NCBI GenBank assembly: GCA_011799875.1
Contig: CM022300.1
Span: 110,125,201-110,189,200, forward strand
DNA from: Thinopyrum elongatum
Taxonomy: Eukaryota; Streptophyta; Magnoliopsida; Poales; Poaceae
Direction of reading: 5' to 3'
Length of the DNA: 64,000 bases
Part shown: piece after piece, positions 1 through 10,281 of the stretch
Numbering within the stretch: the first letter of the stretch is position 1
Layout of the letters: each line of letters starts with the position of its first letter
Made by a program: the position numbers and the translations under genes
The notes under the pieces: generated by a model
Seen by the model: the letters and a program-made list of their open reading frames with translations, nothing else
Database searches by the model: none
Told to the model about the DNA's origin: nothing

Positions 1-1532
1 TTGACGGAGACATCGAGTAGGAATCCAACGAGGGTGATCCCTCGGATTCCCCTGATGTTATGGACACACGGATACTTGGACTTTACACTGTTACTTGGAA
101 AGGCGGGTCGACCCTGAGGGGTACCCGCGTGCGCCTGAGAGGCGAGTGTTGTGAAGACGGGTGCCAGTGTGGTGCCCGAGTGATGAATACGAGGCGCGGC
201 CGGGCATTCTTAACCCTTGCAGCAAGTCCTCGAGACGGGGCGACGGGGTCACATCTTTCGTGAGTCTCTGCTTGTTACCGCAAGCCCCTAGTCCTAACGA
301 TTTGGATTTTTGATCCGAGCAGGCCTCTGGTCTGATAGCACTAACCATCACGTGGGCATAGTATGGGCGTTCTGCATCGTATGCATCAGCCGAAAGCTCT
401 GTCAGACGTCTAGTTCAGCATGGCGGCATGGACGGACTGGCGCCTTCCTGTAGTGTTGGTGCCTGGCTTCACCGTGTGCGCAATGACCCGGAGGGCGAGG
501 GGCGATGGCCAAGACCCCCTTGCGCTTAGGATGTAGACCGGCGGGGACCTCTCTGCTGAGTTGTAGGTAGGGTTGCGATGTGTCGTTTGGCCGAGGCCGG
601 GCATGACCCAGGAAAGTGTGTCCGGCCAGAGTTAATCGAACGTGTTGGGTAAGTTGGTGCACCCCTGCAGGGAAGAAAACTTCTATCGATAGCCGGTCCT
701 ACGGTAAAGGACACTCGGAGTTGTATCCCGATCCATACAGCTAGAACATGAGATGAGACCTGGATATGAGGCTCTGGGATTGCTTCTCGCAGGGAGTCGA
801 GAAGGGATCTCCGGACAAGGTTGATGACTGTATGGCTCTGGGATTGCTTTCTCGCAGGGAGTCGAGAAAGGATCTCTGGGTGAGGTTGATATCATTACTG
901 CTACATTATATGGTACTGTCTACACTCTTCTATTGCTGCAAGACCGCTGAAGATGCTAGTCTTCGATAGGACTAGGCCTTCTCTCTATTTTGGCATTTCT
1001 GCAGCCCAGTCCACATATACAGCCTCTCTTTGAAAATGTTGCATATGTAGTGTAGATCCTTGCTTGCTGAGTACTTCTGAGTACTCACGGTTGCTTTGTT
1101 TTCCTTTTCTCCCCATATCAGTTTGTCGCGACCAGAGGACGGAGCCCCCTGAGACAGATGCCCCGTCGATCGACTACTACTACTACCCAGAGGATGGATA
1201 CTTCTACGAGTTGACTGACGACCAGGAGTAGGATCGGAGGGTCCCAGGCAGGAAGCCTACGCCTTTCGATCGTAGTGTTTTATTTTGCCCCGCCTTTCTA
1301 AAGGCCTTTCTGTTTCTGTTTCATGTCTGTACTCAGATATCTGATGCTTCCGCTGACGCTTGTACGCAAGCTTATGTATTCGAGCCCTCGAGGCCCCTGG
1401 CTTGTAATATAAAGCTTGTATGACTTTATTTATGTTTTAGAGTTGTGTTGTGATATCTTCCCATGAGTCCTTAGGCTTGATCGTGTGCATTTGCGTGTAT
1501 GATTAGTGCACGATTAGGCCGGGGGCGTCACA
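1..1532 (+). mobile_element. LTR-like element A, 3' part (Tekay/Sukkula-type, partial)
   Basis: This is the 3' portion of a ~4.1 kb element whose left end lies outside the window. It ends with GGGGGCGTCACA at 1532. It is colinear with 7479-9109 (B) and, inverted, with the left parts of D (10282-14391) and H (40838-45097). Shared landmarks are the hairpin CGAGGGTGATCCCTC near 31, a 64-bp tandem duplication (770-897) and a tyrosine-rich exon-like stretch ending in a stop near 1230. Immediately right of 1532 the sequence becomes the GC-rich interior of a second copy (B), so A is most simply read as inserted into B. No protein domain is visible. Solo-LTR status is inference. Confidence 0.7.
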
Positions 1533-2957
1533 GCCCCAGCCAACCGAAACCCTAACCTAACCCCGAACCCCACTCCTCCACTTGCTCCCTCCCCCTCTCT
1601 GTGGATCTGGATCGGGCGAACGCCCCCGATCCCGTCGCCGTCGCCGCTCGAGGACCTCGCCGGAGCCACCGTCGTCGCCATGCTCCTCCGTCCCCTCACC
1701 TCGCCTTCCGCCCCGAGCACGCTGCCCTCCCCGTCTGGCCCCCTGTGAGCCGCGCCCCGATCACCTTCCCCCTCCCTCTGCTCCCGCACCGAGCGCCCCG
1801 CTGTAGCCCGACCTCGCCCCCACCGCACGCTCTAGCCTGGCCCCGTCGCAGCTCCTGTCATGCCATGCCTCGTCCGCGCCCGCGCGTGGCCCCGCCTCAC
1901 GCACCACTGCCCGTGGCCGCCATGCTGCTCCTCCCCTGCTCGCCCCCGCGCGGCTGCCTCCCCCGCTTCCGGTCGGCCCTGCTCACCGGCGCCGCCCGCG
2001 GCCACCCCCGGCCGCGCCCGTCTCGCCAAACGCCAAGCCTGCACGCGCTGCGTCGTGCCCGCCATGCTGCTCCTCCCCGCTCGCCCCTACTCTCCTGGCT
2101 CGCTGTGGCCTCGCCTGCCTTCTCCTCCCAGCGCCGCGCCGCCCCTGCTCACTGCCACACGCGGTCCCGCCGCCACCGCTTCGCCTTGTCGCCCCGCCGT
2201 GCCCGCTTCGCCCCTGCGCCGACCATGGCCGCTCGCCGCGCCCGCACATTGCCACGGCCAGCGCCCGGGTTCGCCCCGTCGGGCGCCCGTTCGCCGCCCC
2301 GTTTCGCCCAGCGCCCGCTAAGGCATGGCTGGGCCACTGCCAAAGGGGCCCCACGCCCTTGTGTTAAAAAAAAGAAAAAGAAAAGGAGATTTAAAAAAAT
2401 ATGATAAAGATAAATAAATAATAATAAAGTTAATTAGTGAATTAATTAACTTAATTAATCTGGTTTAATTAAACTAATTAAACTTAGTTAAGCTAATCAC
2501 CTAATTAGGACTAACAAGTTCTGTCTAATTAACCTGTGACGTCATGCTGATGTCATGCTGACGTCAGCAAACACTGTTTCGGATAATGTTGGATTTAATA
2601 ATTTAAATAATTCCAGAAAATCAATAAAACTTTGAAAAATCATATAAAATAATCCGTAGCTCAGATCGAAAAACTTTGTACATGAAAGTTGTTCAGAATT
2701 TCGAGACGAATCTGAATGCGTGGTCCATTCGTCCGTCACGCATCCCTAGCATAGCGAACATGCAACCGTCCCCCTCCGGTCATTTGTCTGACAAATGTCC
2801 GGAACCGGAAAAACATTCTCGGATGGATTCCCCCTTCCTCGGTGACGTGCAACCATACGTTAGGACACACCCGGCACTGCATATTGTCATGTCATACATT
2901 GTGTAGCACTTGTCTGCTTAGTATTTACTATTTCCTCCCCCTCTTCTCTCTCGTTAG

Positions 2958-3041
2958 ACCCCAACGCAGTTCCCGGTACCGACGCAGCTCAGGAGCCCGA
3001 CGACACCGTTAACGACCTTGCCCTTGCCGCCGAGCAACCAG
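2958..3041 (+). other. Exon-like segment 1 inside element B
   Basis: The segment is preceded by a pyrimidine tract and AG (ends 2957) and followed by the donor-like CCAG|GCAAGC at 3041/3042. The frame from 2960 is open and ends with one spare base (CCA G). The equivalent segments in D (12225-12317, minus) and H (42721-42810, minus) end identically in CTTCCAG before GCAAGC or GTAAGC, but both carry an in-frame stop at the same aligned position. Coding is inferred from splice-site and phase conservation only. Confidence 0.45.
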
Positions 3042-3420
3042 GCAAGCACCCCCCCTTGAGCATACCAATATCGCCTATTCTTTCTCTCTCATGCTTGCAT
3101 TAGAATTGCTGCTAGTACTGCTTTACCTATTCTGATGCATAGCCTGTTTATTGTAACCTGCTATTGATACCTTACCTGCTTATCCTAAACTGCTTAGTAT
3201 AGGCTGGGTAGAGACCTATCAGTGACCCCACTTATCCCGACTGCCCCGCTGGATTATCCGAAGACCCGATCAACGGGATTGAAGACCAGGCCCCGGCACC
3301 GCACATCACCCCCCCCCCCTTAGTTGTAATGACACTGCAGCGTTATTATCGAGTGCCGAGGGTGAAACCTCTTGTAGCACTTCTGATGTTAACTCTGTAG
3401 AGTAGTTATTCGGTCGTGGT

Positions 3421-6400
3421 TATGGCACCCCGGCTCAGAGGAAACCGGAACGCCCCGTATTCCAGTCCCAGGGACAAGTCCACTGGAATACGGCACTGTT
3501 GGCATAGAACAAATCAGCTCTTTATTGCTATAAATATGGTTACAAAGATTACATCAACACGGCGACACTACGCCTGCTCAAAATAGCTCTATGCTAACAG
3601 CGGATCGACCTGAGGAGGCGGAGTATCTCTCGGCAGCGGAACAGCGTCGGCGGTGATGGACTCCACTCCGCAGGGACTCTGGCTAGAACGCGTATCCTAG
3701 CTCGCGCAATCAACATCTTCGACAAACAAGCAGTCATGGCATGACCTGCAAACTGGCATGACACGCCAGGTGAGTACTTTGAATGTACTCGCAAGCTCAC
3801 AACAAACATCAGCATTAAGGCAAGACAACATCATAGTAATCAAGATTAAGTTAAGATTTATTGTTACCGAAGGAATGGTTGAAATGAGCAATAACAGGCT
3901 ACTCTTCCTGCATTCTGGTGACCAACTCATGATCACTCCAAGAACATCCAACGATCATCCTCGAGATCGTTACCAATACTTGCCCATGGCATACTGTCCA
4001 ACTGTTACCAAACTCACATGAGTTCTCCCATCATTACTGTCATTATAACGGTTGATCTCCTATAGAGGTCTGGACGGGCTGTCCAATACCGTGGACACGG
4101 CTATTCGAATAGATTTTACACTCTGCAGAGGTTGTACACTTTACCCACACCACGGAACTCATGGCCTCGTGCTCCCATTCGGGTGGACCAACGATGTTCC
4201 GACGAAACCCGCCTGACCCGTGACTCTTCCATCGTACGACCGGCAATCATACTCCCTCTTGGAGTCAAGCCCTGGGTGGCCCCGTGTCCTCAAGACACCT
4301 GCCAGCGTCCTGGCCAAACAAACTGTCCCAAACGGGGACCTGGATCCAATAACTCAACTGGGCTCACAGGGTTATCGCCGCCTACCGGGCCAGGGTAGCG
4401 CGCGCGCATAACCCTCCCTCTTTGGAGGTACCGGTGGAAGAGCACGCGGTCAGACCAAGTCAAGGCCGTCCCATACCGGCAAATGTGGCTGCACGAATAA
4501 GCCCGGACAGGTGACTCTCGATCAACCAACTAAGTTCACCTATTACCAGGTTGTTTCATCAAGTTAACTTAGTTGGTCAAATTAGGCATCTTATCCTCGA
4601 ACAATCTTTCTGTCACAGCTGATACTCCGGTATCATAGTAATCCAATAACCGGCATGCTTAGGCTACTGCTACTAGTTCATATCCACAAATGCCGGATGG
4701 AATCCCAAAATAATCATAGACGGTAATCTCAACATCATAACCTCAACGAGTGGGTAAACTACTAGTCATTAACAATCTGGTATTCAACATCTACTCATGC
4801 ATGTCATAATCCAATCCATGCTACAGATAACATTCTTGCTATTAAAGTAATTAATTAAACTATGATATTGCATTGCAATTATGCAGATGAGGGTTGTGGC
4901 TTGCCTGGAGATGAAGGAGTCATCGGAATGAAGTGCGGAAATGTCGCGGGGACGAATGCCGGAAACAGTTCTCTCTCGGAGGGGCTGTTTATGGCAAGGG
5001 CAAAATGGTCATTTCTGCTGTGTCAACACAGCACGAGAATGACACCATCGGAACGGGCTCGATGAGACGAAGAAGTGGGCACTGGTTTCGTCTGAATCGG
5101 AGTCCCAGGCAAAAAGATATGAATGATTTTTTGCCAGGGACCAATCAGCAAAAGGGATAATTGCATCCGGGTCCCTGAGCAGCTCAGTCGCTTGCGCATT
5201 CAAATAAAATGCGTTTTCCCCAGAGGAAGACGTATTCCAGAGGAATATGCCTCCACTTATCCACCTCAGCAGTGGCGGGGCCGGCTCCTGGGTCACCGAC
5301 GGGCGGGGCCCGCGCTGGCCCTCTCTCTCCTCCCACCTCCTTCTTCCTCCTCCCGATCGGGGACAGGAGCGAGGCGAGGCAGATCGCCGCCGGCGATGGC
5401 CTGGGCGGCTCCGGCCGTCCCCGGTGGAGCTTGGACCACCGACGGGACCGGAAGGAGGCGCCGCATTCATCCCGCCTGGGCTCGGACGCCGGAGGGGCCC
5501 AAGACGGCGGCGGTTAGAGCGCCCACGGCGGTGGTCGTCGGCCAGATTCGAAGACGGCGTCTTCGGCACCCAAACGACGGGGCAAGAAGGGGGAAAGGAC
5601 CGCCGGACCACAGGGGTTCTTGCGGTGGAGAAAGGAGGGGGAGTCCGGGCGCAGCTCGCCGGAATTTATCCGGAGCCGAGCGGCGGCCCCGACGGCCATT
5701 GGAGGCGGAGAGGAGCTCCGGGGCTCGGGCAGGGGAATGGGGAGTGACAGAGGAGGACGGAAGAGGCTCTCGTGAGCTCGGGAGGACTCGGGGCAGCCTA
5801 TAAATAGCCGGACGGCGCAGGGCTCGGCCACGGCCGCGGCGAAGCGTGCCGGAGCTTCGGGAGAGCTCATGGAGGAGGGGAGAGACGACCAGAGAGATCG
5901 GAGAGAAGCTGAGAAGGCTCGGGAGCGCTCAGGAGGGCTCAGGCGAGCTCGGGAAGGCTCGAGACGGAGAAAACGCCAACGGCGGCTACGGGCAGAATAG
6001 GGCGGAGCTCGTCACAGAGCGGCGAGGATGGGACTGGAGGGGGAGAGAGGTCTGGGGAGAAGAAGACAGCGAGGGAAAGCTGTGGGACAAGACTAATTGC
6101 GCGAAACCGACAAGGAGAGGAGGGGCCCCGAGCAAACGGCGTTCGGCACGCGTCCACTGCGTGCCAAAACGGTGGTCACCGCGTGCACAGTGGCATGCAG
6201 TGCTTTCTGGCACCCAAAATGTTGTCTAGCTAAGGGACCTTGCTCCCCAAGGCACCGTGAAGGTGATAGATCAACGAGAAAGTCCAAGGGTTGATGGGAA
6301 TTCTCACTGAAATGTTGCTGTAGCAAACTGTTTGATGAATGCTGTGATCAACAGAAGAGGTATAAGGTCCAACTGAGATGTCTGGGAGGTTTGGGATAGG

Positions 6401-7478
6401 AAGGACTACTATTCTGTGGAATTTTAAGGGAAATGGACCAGGGTTTAACATAGTTGCTTAACAACTGCATAACCTGGTCCAGAATGCCAATCTTGAAGTG
6501 CCACTCACATGGAGTGTCCAATTGGTCTGAAATTTGGCAAGGCTTGATTATTTGGACATATAATGATGCTGTGGAAATTTCATACCAAATGGACAAGCCA
6601 TAATGGTACTTGCTTCACAAGCATCCTCTCTGTCCAGAAACTTGCAAAATTTGCACAGGGCAATTGGATTACTGAATTGGGCCAAAACTTGGTGGAAGGA
6701 GTTGAAATGGATTTAAGAATGTCCTGGTAAATTTTTAGCTTAAATGGAGCAATATAAAATATAGTTGCTTCACAACTGAAAAATATGGCCAGAATCTAAG
6801 AATCGATGCTCTGCTCACCAAGATGATTGGATAGGGTTGAAACTTGTGTAAGAGTCATTATTTGGGCAAATGAAGGTGCATGCAAAATTTCAACTCATTT
6901 GGATACTCCTATCTAGCACTTGCTTCACAAAGATTCTAGTTGCCTAGAAACTTTGGAAATTAGCCAGGAGAGATTTAATATCCAAATAAATTTGAATTTT
7001 GGCATGTGGAAATGATATGGATAGGAAAGGATGCCCAAAAAGTTTGAGAGCAAGTAGGCCAATATAAAGGGTACTTGCTTCACAAACTGACAACTAGGGC
7101 AGAATAGGAAAAAGATTATTCGTGAATTATTTTTGGACATGGCAAGGAATATTTTGACATATCTGGATAAGATATGTCCCAAAGGATTTATGAGAATTAT
7201 TTGGGAATTTTGGGAATGATAGAAATATGAGTTGCTTCACAACTCAGAGCTGACAGGGTTATTCCTTTAATAGAAAAAGGAATATTCCCAAGAAAAGAAT
7301 ATTGGGATTGGTCCAAGATGGAAATTACAAGGTCTTGGGATGATTTTGAGGTTGGCAAGCCACTTGGGAGAGGAATCAAGGGTGATCTCTCCAGGTTTCA
7401 GGACTACTAAGCCACAGAAAAGCAAATCCAGACCAAAATAAAAAGGAAAAAGAAATGGGCAAAATCCAGGGTGTCACA
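3421..7478 (-). mobile_element. LTR-like element C (related second family), ~4.06 kb
   Basis: On the minus strand it starts TGTGACACCCTGG at 7478 and ends GGGGTGCCATA at 3421, giving terminal inverted TGTGRCACCC-like ends with one decayed base. The flanks are gtggt (3416-3420) and gtggc (7479-7483), a 5-bp TSD with one mismatch inside element B. The layout resembles A/B/D/H: an AT-rich part (6200-7470) and a GC-rich block (5270-6170). A short region near 3770 matches the reversed A/B family ('gtgagtact...gtactc'). No coding domain or internal LTR pair is visible, so it is a solo LTR or an LTR-like stand-alone element. Confidence 0.65.
6450..7245. repeat. Diverged ~155-bp tandem repeats in element C
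   Basis: The core TTGCTTCACAA (one TTGCTTAACAA) recurs at about 6454, 6610, 6765, 6920, 7075 and 7232, at spacings of 155-157 bp. Each core is followed 15-30 bp later by a 'cagaa' or 'agaaac' element. Flanks partly alternate between an 'agttgc...aactg' form and an 'acttgc...aag' form, suggesting a ~310-bp higher-order unit. Confidence 0.75.
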
Positions 7479-8713
7479 GTGGCCATCGAGGGTGATTCCT
7501 CCTTCACCGCTTCCGATAACGACGCCATATACAACACCTCAAGTGTGAACCCAGCGAGGGTGATTCCTCCGAGTTCACCTTGACGGATACATCGAGTAGG
7601 AATCCAACGAGGGTGATACCTCGGATTCCCTTGATGTTGGACACACGGATACTTGGACTGTACTATTGTTACTTGGAAAGGCGGGTCGACCCTGAGGGGT
7701 TCCCACGTGTGATGTGAAGACGGGTTGCCTGTATGGTGCCCGAGTGATGAATACGAGGCGCGGCTGGGCATTCTTAGCCCTTGCAGCAAGTCCTCGAGAT
7801 GGGGCGACGGGGTCACATCGATCGTGAGTCTCTGCTCGTTACCGCAAGCCCCTAGTCCACCAATGATTTGGATATTTGATCCGAGCAGGCCTCTGGCCTG
7901 ATAGCACTAACCATCACGTGGGAAGAGTTATGGGCACTCTGCATCGTATGCATCAGCCGAAAGCTTTGTCAGACGTCCAGTTCAGCCTCGTGGCCGGGCC
8001 GGGCCAGTACCATCCAGGACTGAGGTGGTGCTCGTCCCGACCCTGCACACACCGACCCGGAGTGCACAGGGCGATGGCCCAAGACCCCTGAGCGCTTAGG
8101 ATATAGACCGACGGGGACCTCTCTGCTGAGCTGTAGGTAGGGTTGCGATGTATTGTTTGGCCGAGGTCGGGCATGACCCAGGAAAGTGTGTCCGGCCAGA
8201 GTGAAGCGAGCGTGGTGGGTAAGTTGGTGCACCCCTGCAGGGAAGAACACAACTATCGATAGCCGGTCCTATGGTAAAGGACACTCGGAGTTGTATCCCG
8301 ATCGACACAACTAGACCGTGAGATGATACCTGGATATATGGCTCTGGGATTGCTTCTCACAGGGAGTCGAGAAGAGATCTCAGGACAAGGTTGATGACTG
8401 TATGGCTCTGGGATTGCTTTCTCGCAGGGAGTCGAGAAAGGATCTCTGGGTGAGGTTGAGACTTAATGATACTATTATTTTATACGGTACTAATCTACAC
8501 TCTTCTAATGCTGCAAGACCTCTGAAGATGCTAGTCTTCGATAGGACTAGGCCTTCTCTCTATTCTGGCATTTCTGCAGCACAGTACACATATACAGCCA
8601 CTCTTTGATAATGTTGCATATGTAGTGTAGATCCTTGCTTGCTGAGTACTTCGGATGAGTACTCACGGTTGCTTTGTTTTCTTTTTCCCCCATACCCCTT
8701 TTGATGCAAACAG

Positions 8714-8808
8714 ATGACGGAGCCCCTAAGACAACTGCCCCCGCCGATGATCGCTACTACTACCCCGAGGATGGATTCTACTACGAGCTGGCCGACGACC
8801 AGGAGTAG
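8714..8808 (+). other. Exon-like segment 2 inside element B
   Basis: An acceptor-like CAAACAG ends at 8713. The frame entered with two bases (AT) is open to TAG at 8806-8808 and encodes an acidic, tyrosine-rich C-terminus ending ADDQE. Joined to exon-like segment 1, which leaves one base, the phase is preserved. D (10584-10678) and H (41117-41214), both minus, keep the same phase and end in DDQE or ADQE before TAG. Copy A has a one-base insertion near 1150 that breaks the frame. Confidence 0.45.
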
Positions 8809-9109
8809 GTTCGGAGGGTCCCAGGCAGGAGGCCTGCGCCTTTCGATCATAGTGTTTTCTTTTGTCCCGCCTTTTAAGGGCCTTTCTGTGTTTTCTTTTA
8901 TATCTGTACTCAGGTATCTGATGCTTCCGCTGACGCTTGTATGCGAGCTTATGTATTCGAGCCCTCGAGGCCCCTGGCTGGTAATATGAAGCTTGTATGA
9001 CTTTATTTATGTTTTAGAGTTGTGTTGTGATATCTTCCCGTGAGTCCTTAGGCTTGATCGTGTGCATTTGCGTGTATGATTAGTGCACGATTGAGCCGGG
9101 GGCGTCACA

Positions 9110-9478
9110 ACTTTCAATATTATTGCAAACATTATTATCATGAGGCTTAAATAAATTTTCAAGATCATAAGAAGCATTATCACCCCAATCATGATCATTG
9201 CAATAAGTAGTGGACATAGCAAAACTAGCATCCCCAAGCTTAGGGTTGTGCATATTATTAGCACAATTGACATTAAGAGAATTTATAATAACATTATTGC
9301 AATCATGCTTTTCATTCAAGGAGCTATCGTGAATCACTTCATAAATTTCATCACAAATTTTAGATTCACGAATTTCAAGCAAAACTTCATAAAGATAATC
9401 TAGTGCACGCAACTCACTAGCAATTGGTTCATCATAATTGGATCTCTTAAAAAGATTAGCAAGTGGATGAGGTTCCAT
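9110..9478 (-). pseudogene. Athila-lineage leader/gag-region ORF fragment (element S1)
   Basis: The minus frame is open from 9478 leftwards until it is cut by the end of element B at 9109. The peptide begins MEPHPLANLFKRS and contains NPKLGDASFAMSTTYC, which I recognise as the leader ORF of Sabrina/WHAM-type Athila Gypsy elements. It lies 3' of the S1 LTR and PBS, as expected for the 5' internal region of a minus-strand element. It is truncated by insertion B. The function of this leader protein is unknown to me. Confidence 0.6.
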
Positions 9479-9713
9479 AAACCTTTTGTTTTCTGATTTT
9501 CAATAAATACACAATTATTCCAAGCGAACAAGCAAACAAACCAAGTAAGACATAAAAGGCAACCCAAAAGAAGGCAAATAAAAAGGCAAATCTTTTTGTG
9601 TTTTTCTGAAATCGTTTTAGAAGTGGGGGGGAGGAAAACGAGAGGCAAATGGCAAATAATGTAATGCAAGAGATGAGAGTTTACGGTGGGTACTTGGTAG
9701 GCTTGATGTAGAT

Positions 9714-9731
9714 CTCCCCAGCAACGGGCCA
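9714..9731 (-). other. Primer-binding site of S1 (tRNA-Asp type)
   Basis: The minus strand reads TGGCCCGTTGCTGGGGAG, close to the complement of the plant tRNA-Asp 3' end (TGGCGCCGTTGCC...) used by Athila-lineage elements. It lies 11 nt from the LTR end, the same spacing as in element F. Confidence 0.75.
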
Positions 9732-10281
9732 GAAATTCTTCCTGCTACTTCTTGAGCTTGCGTTGGTTTTTCCCTTGAAGAGGAAAGGGTGATGCAGCAA
9801 AGTAGAGATAAGTATTTCCCTCAGTTAAGAACCAAGGTATCAAATCCAGTAGGAGATACAAGCAAGTCCCCAATCTATGCACCTTCACAAAAAATCAAAC
9901 ACTTGCACCCAACACGATAAAGGGGTTGTCAATCCCTTCACGGTCACTTGCAAAGGTGAGATCTGATAGAGATAGATATAAAAGATTACTAAAATGTAAA
10001 ACAAGATAAAAGTAAATAAAACGAAGCGAGGTATTTCTGGGTTTTTTCGTTTATAGATCTGAAAATATATGATAGAAAATAGACCCGGGGGCCATAGGTT
10101 TCACTAGAGGCTTCTCTCTTGAAGGCAAATAATACGGTGGGTGAACAAATTACTGTCGAGCAATTGATAGAAATGCGCAAAGTTATGACGATATCCAAGG
10201 CAATGATTATGCATATAGGCATCACGTCCGTGTCAAGTGGACCGAAATGATTCTGCATCTACTACTATTACTCCACACATC

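Larger units (their letters stand above)
1533..9109 (+). mobile_element. LTR-like element B, split by A and C
   Basis: B consists of 1533-3420 and 7479-9109, separated by element C. Its 5' end lies beyond A, outside the window. It has a GC-rich block (1540-2340), an AT-rich TTAATTA-type block (2400-2700), a splice-flanked exon-like segment (2958-3041), and the hairpin series CGAGGGTGATTCCTC at about 3357, 7488, 7556 and 7608. It ends in GGGGGCGTCACA at 9109. The joint at 3420/7479 restores the sequence found uninterrupted in D. The right flank at 9110 is antisense Athila leader sequence of element S1, so B inserted into S1. There are no gag or pol domains. About 3.5 kb is visible of an estimated ~4.2 kb. 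Confidence 0.72.

Noticed and set aside
1601..2404. 267-codon plus frame in the GC-rich block of element B
   Set aside because: Very high GC leaves several overlapping frames open on both strands; no domain, and the same block in D and H does not keep the frame.
5795..5812. CTATAAATAGCC at 5799 as the TATA box of element C in plus sense
   Set aside because: Landmarks shared with A/B indicate C is oriented minus; the motif reads TATTTATAG on that strand, so direction cannot be decided from it.
5009..5870. Overlapping 100-226 codon frames in element C
   Set aside because: Same GC-rich effect; Arg/Gly/Pro-rich with no domain, and inside a mobile element.
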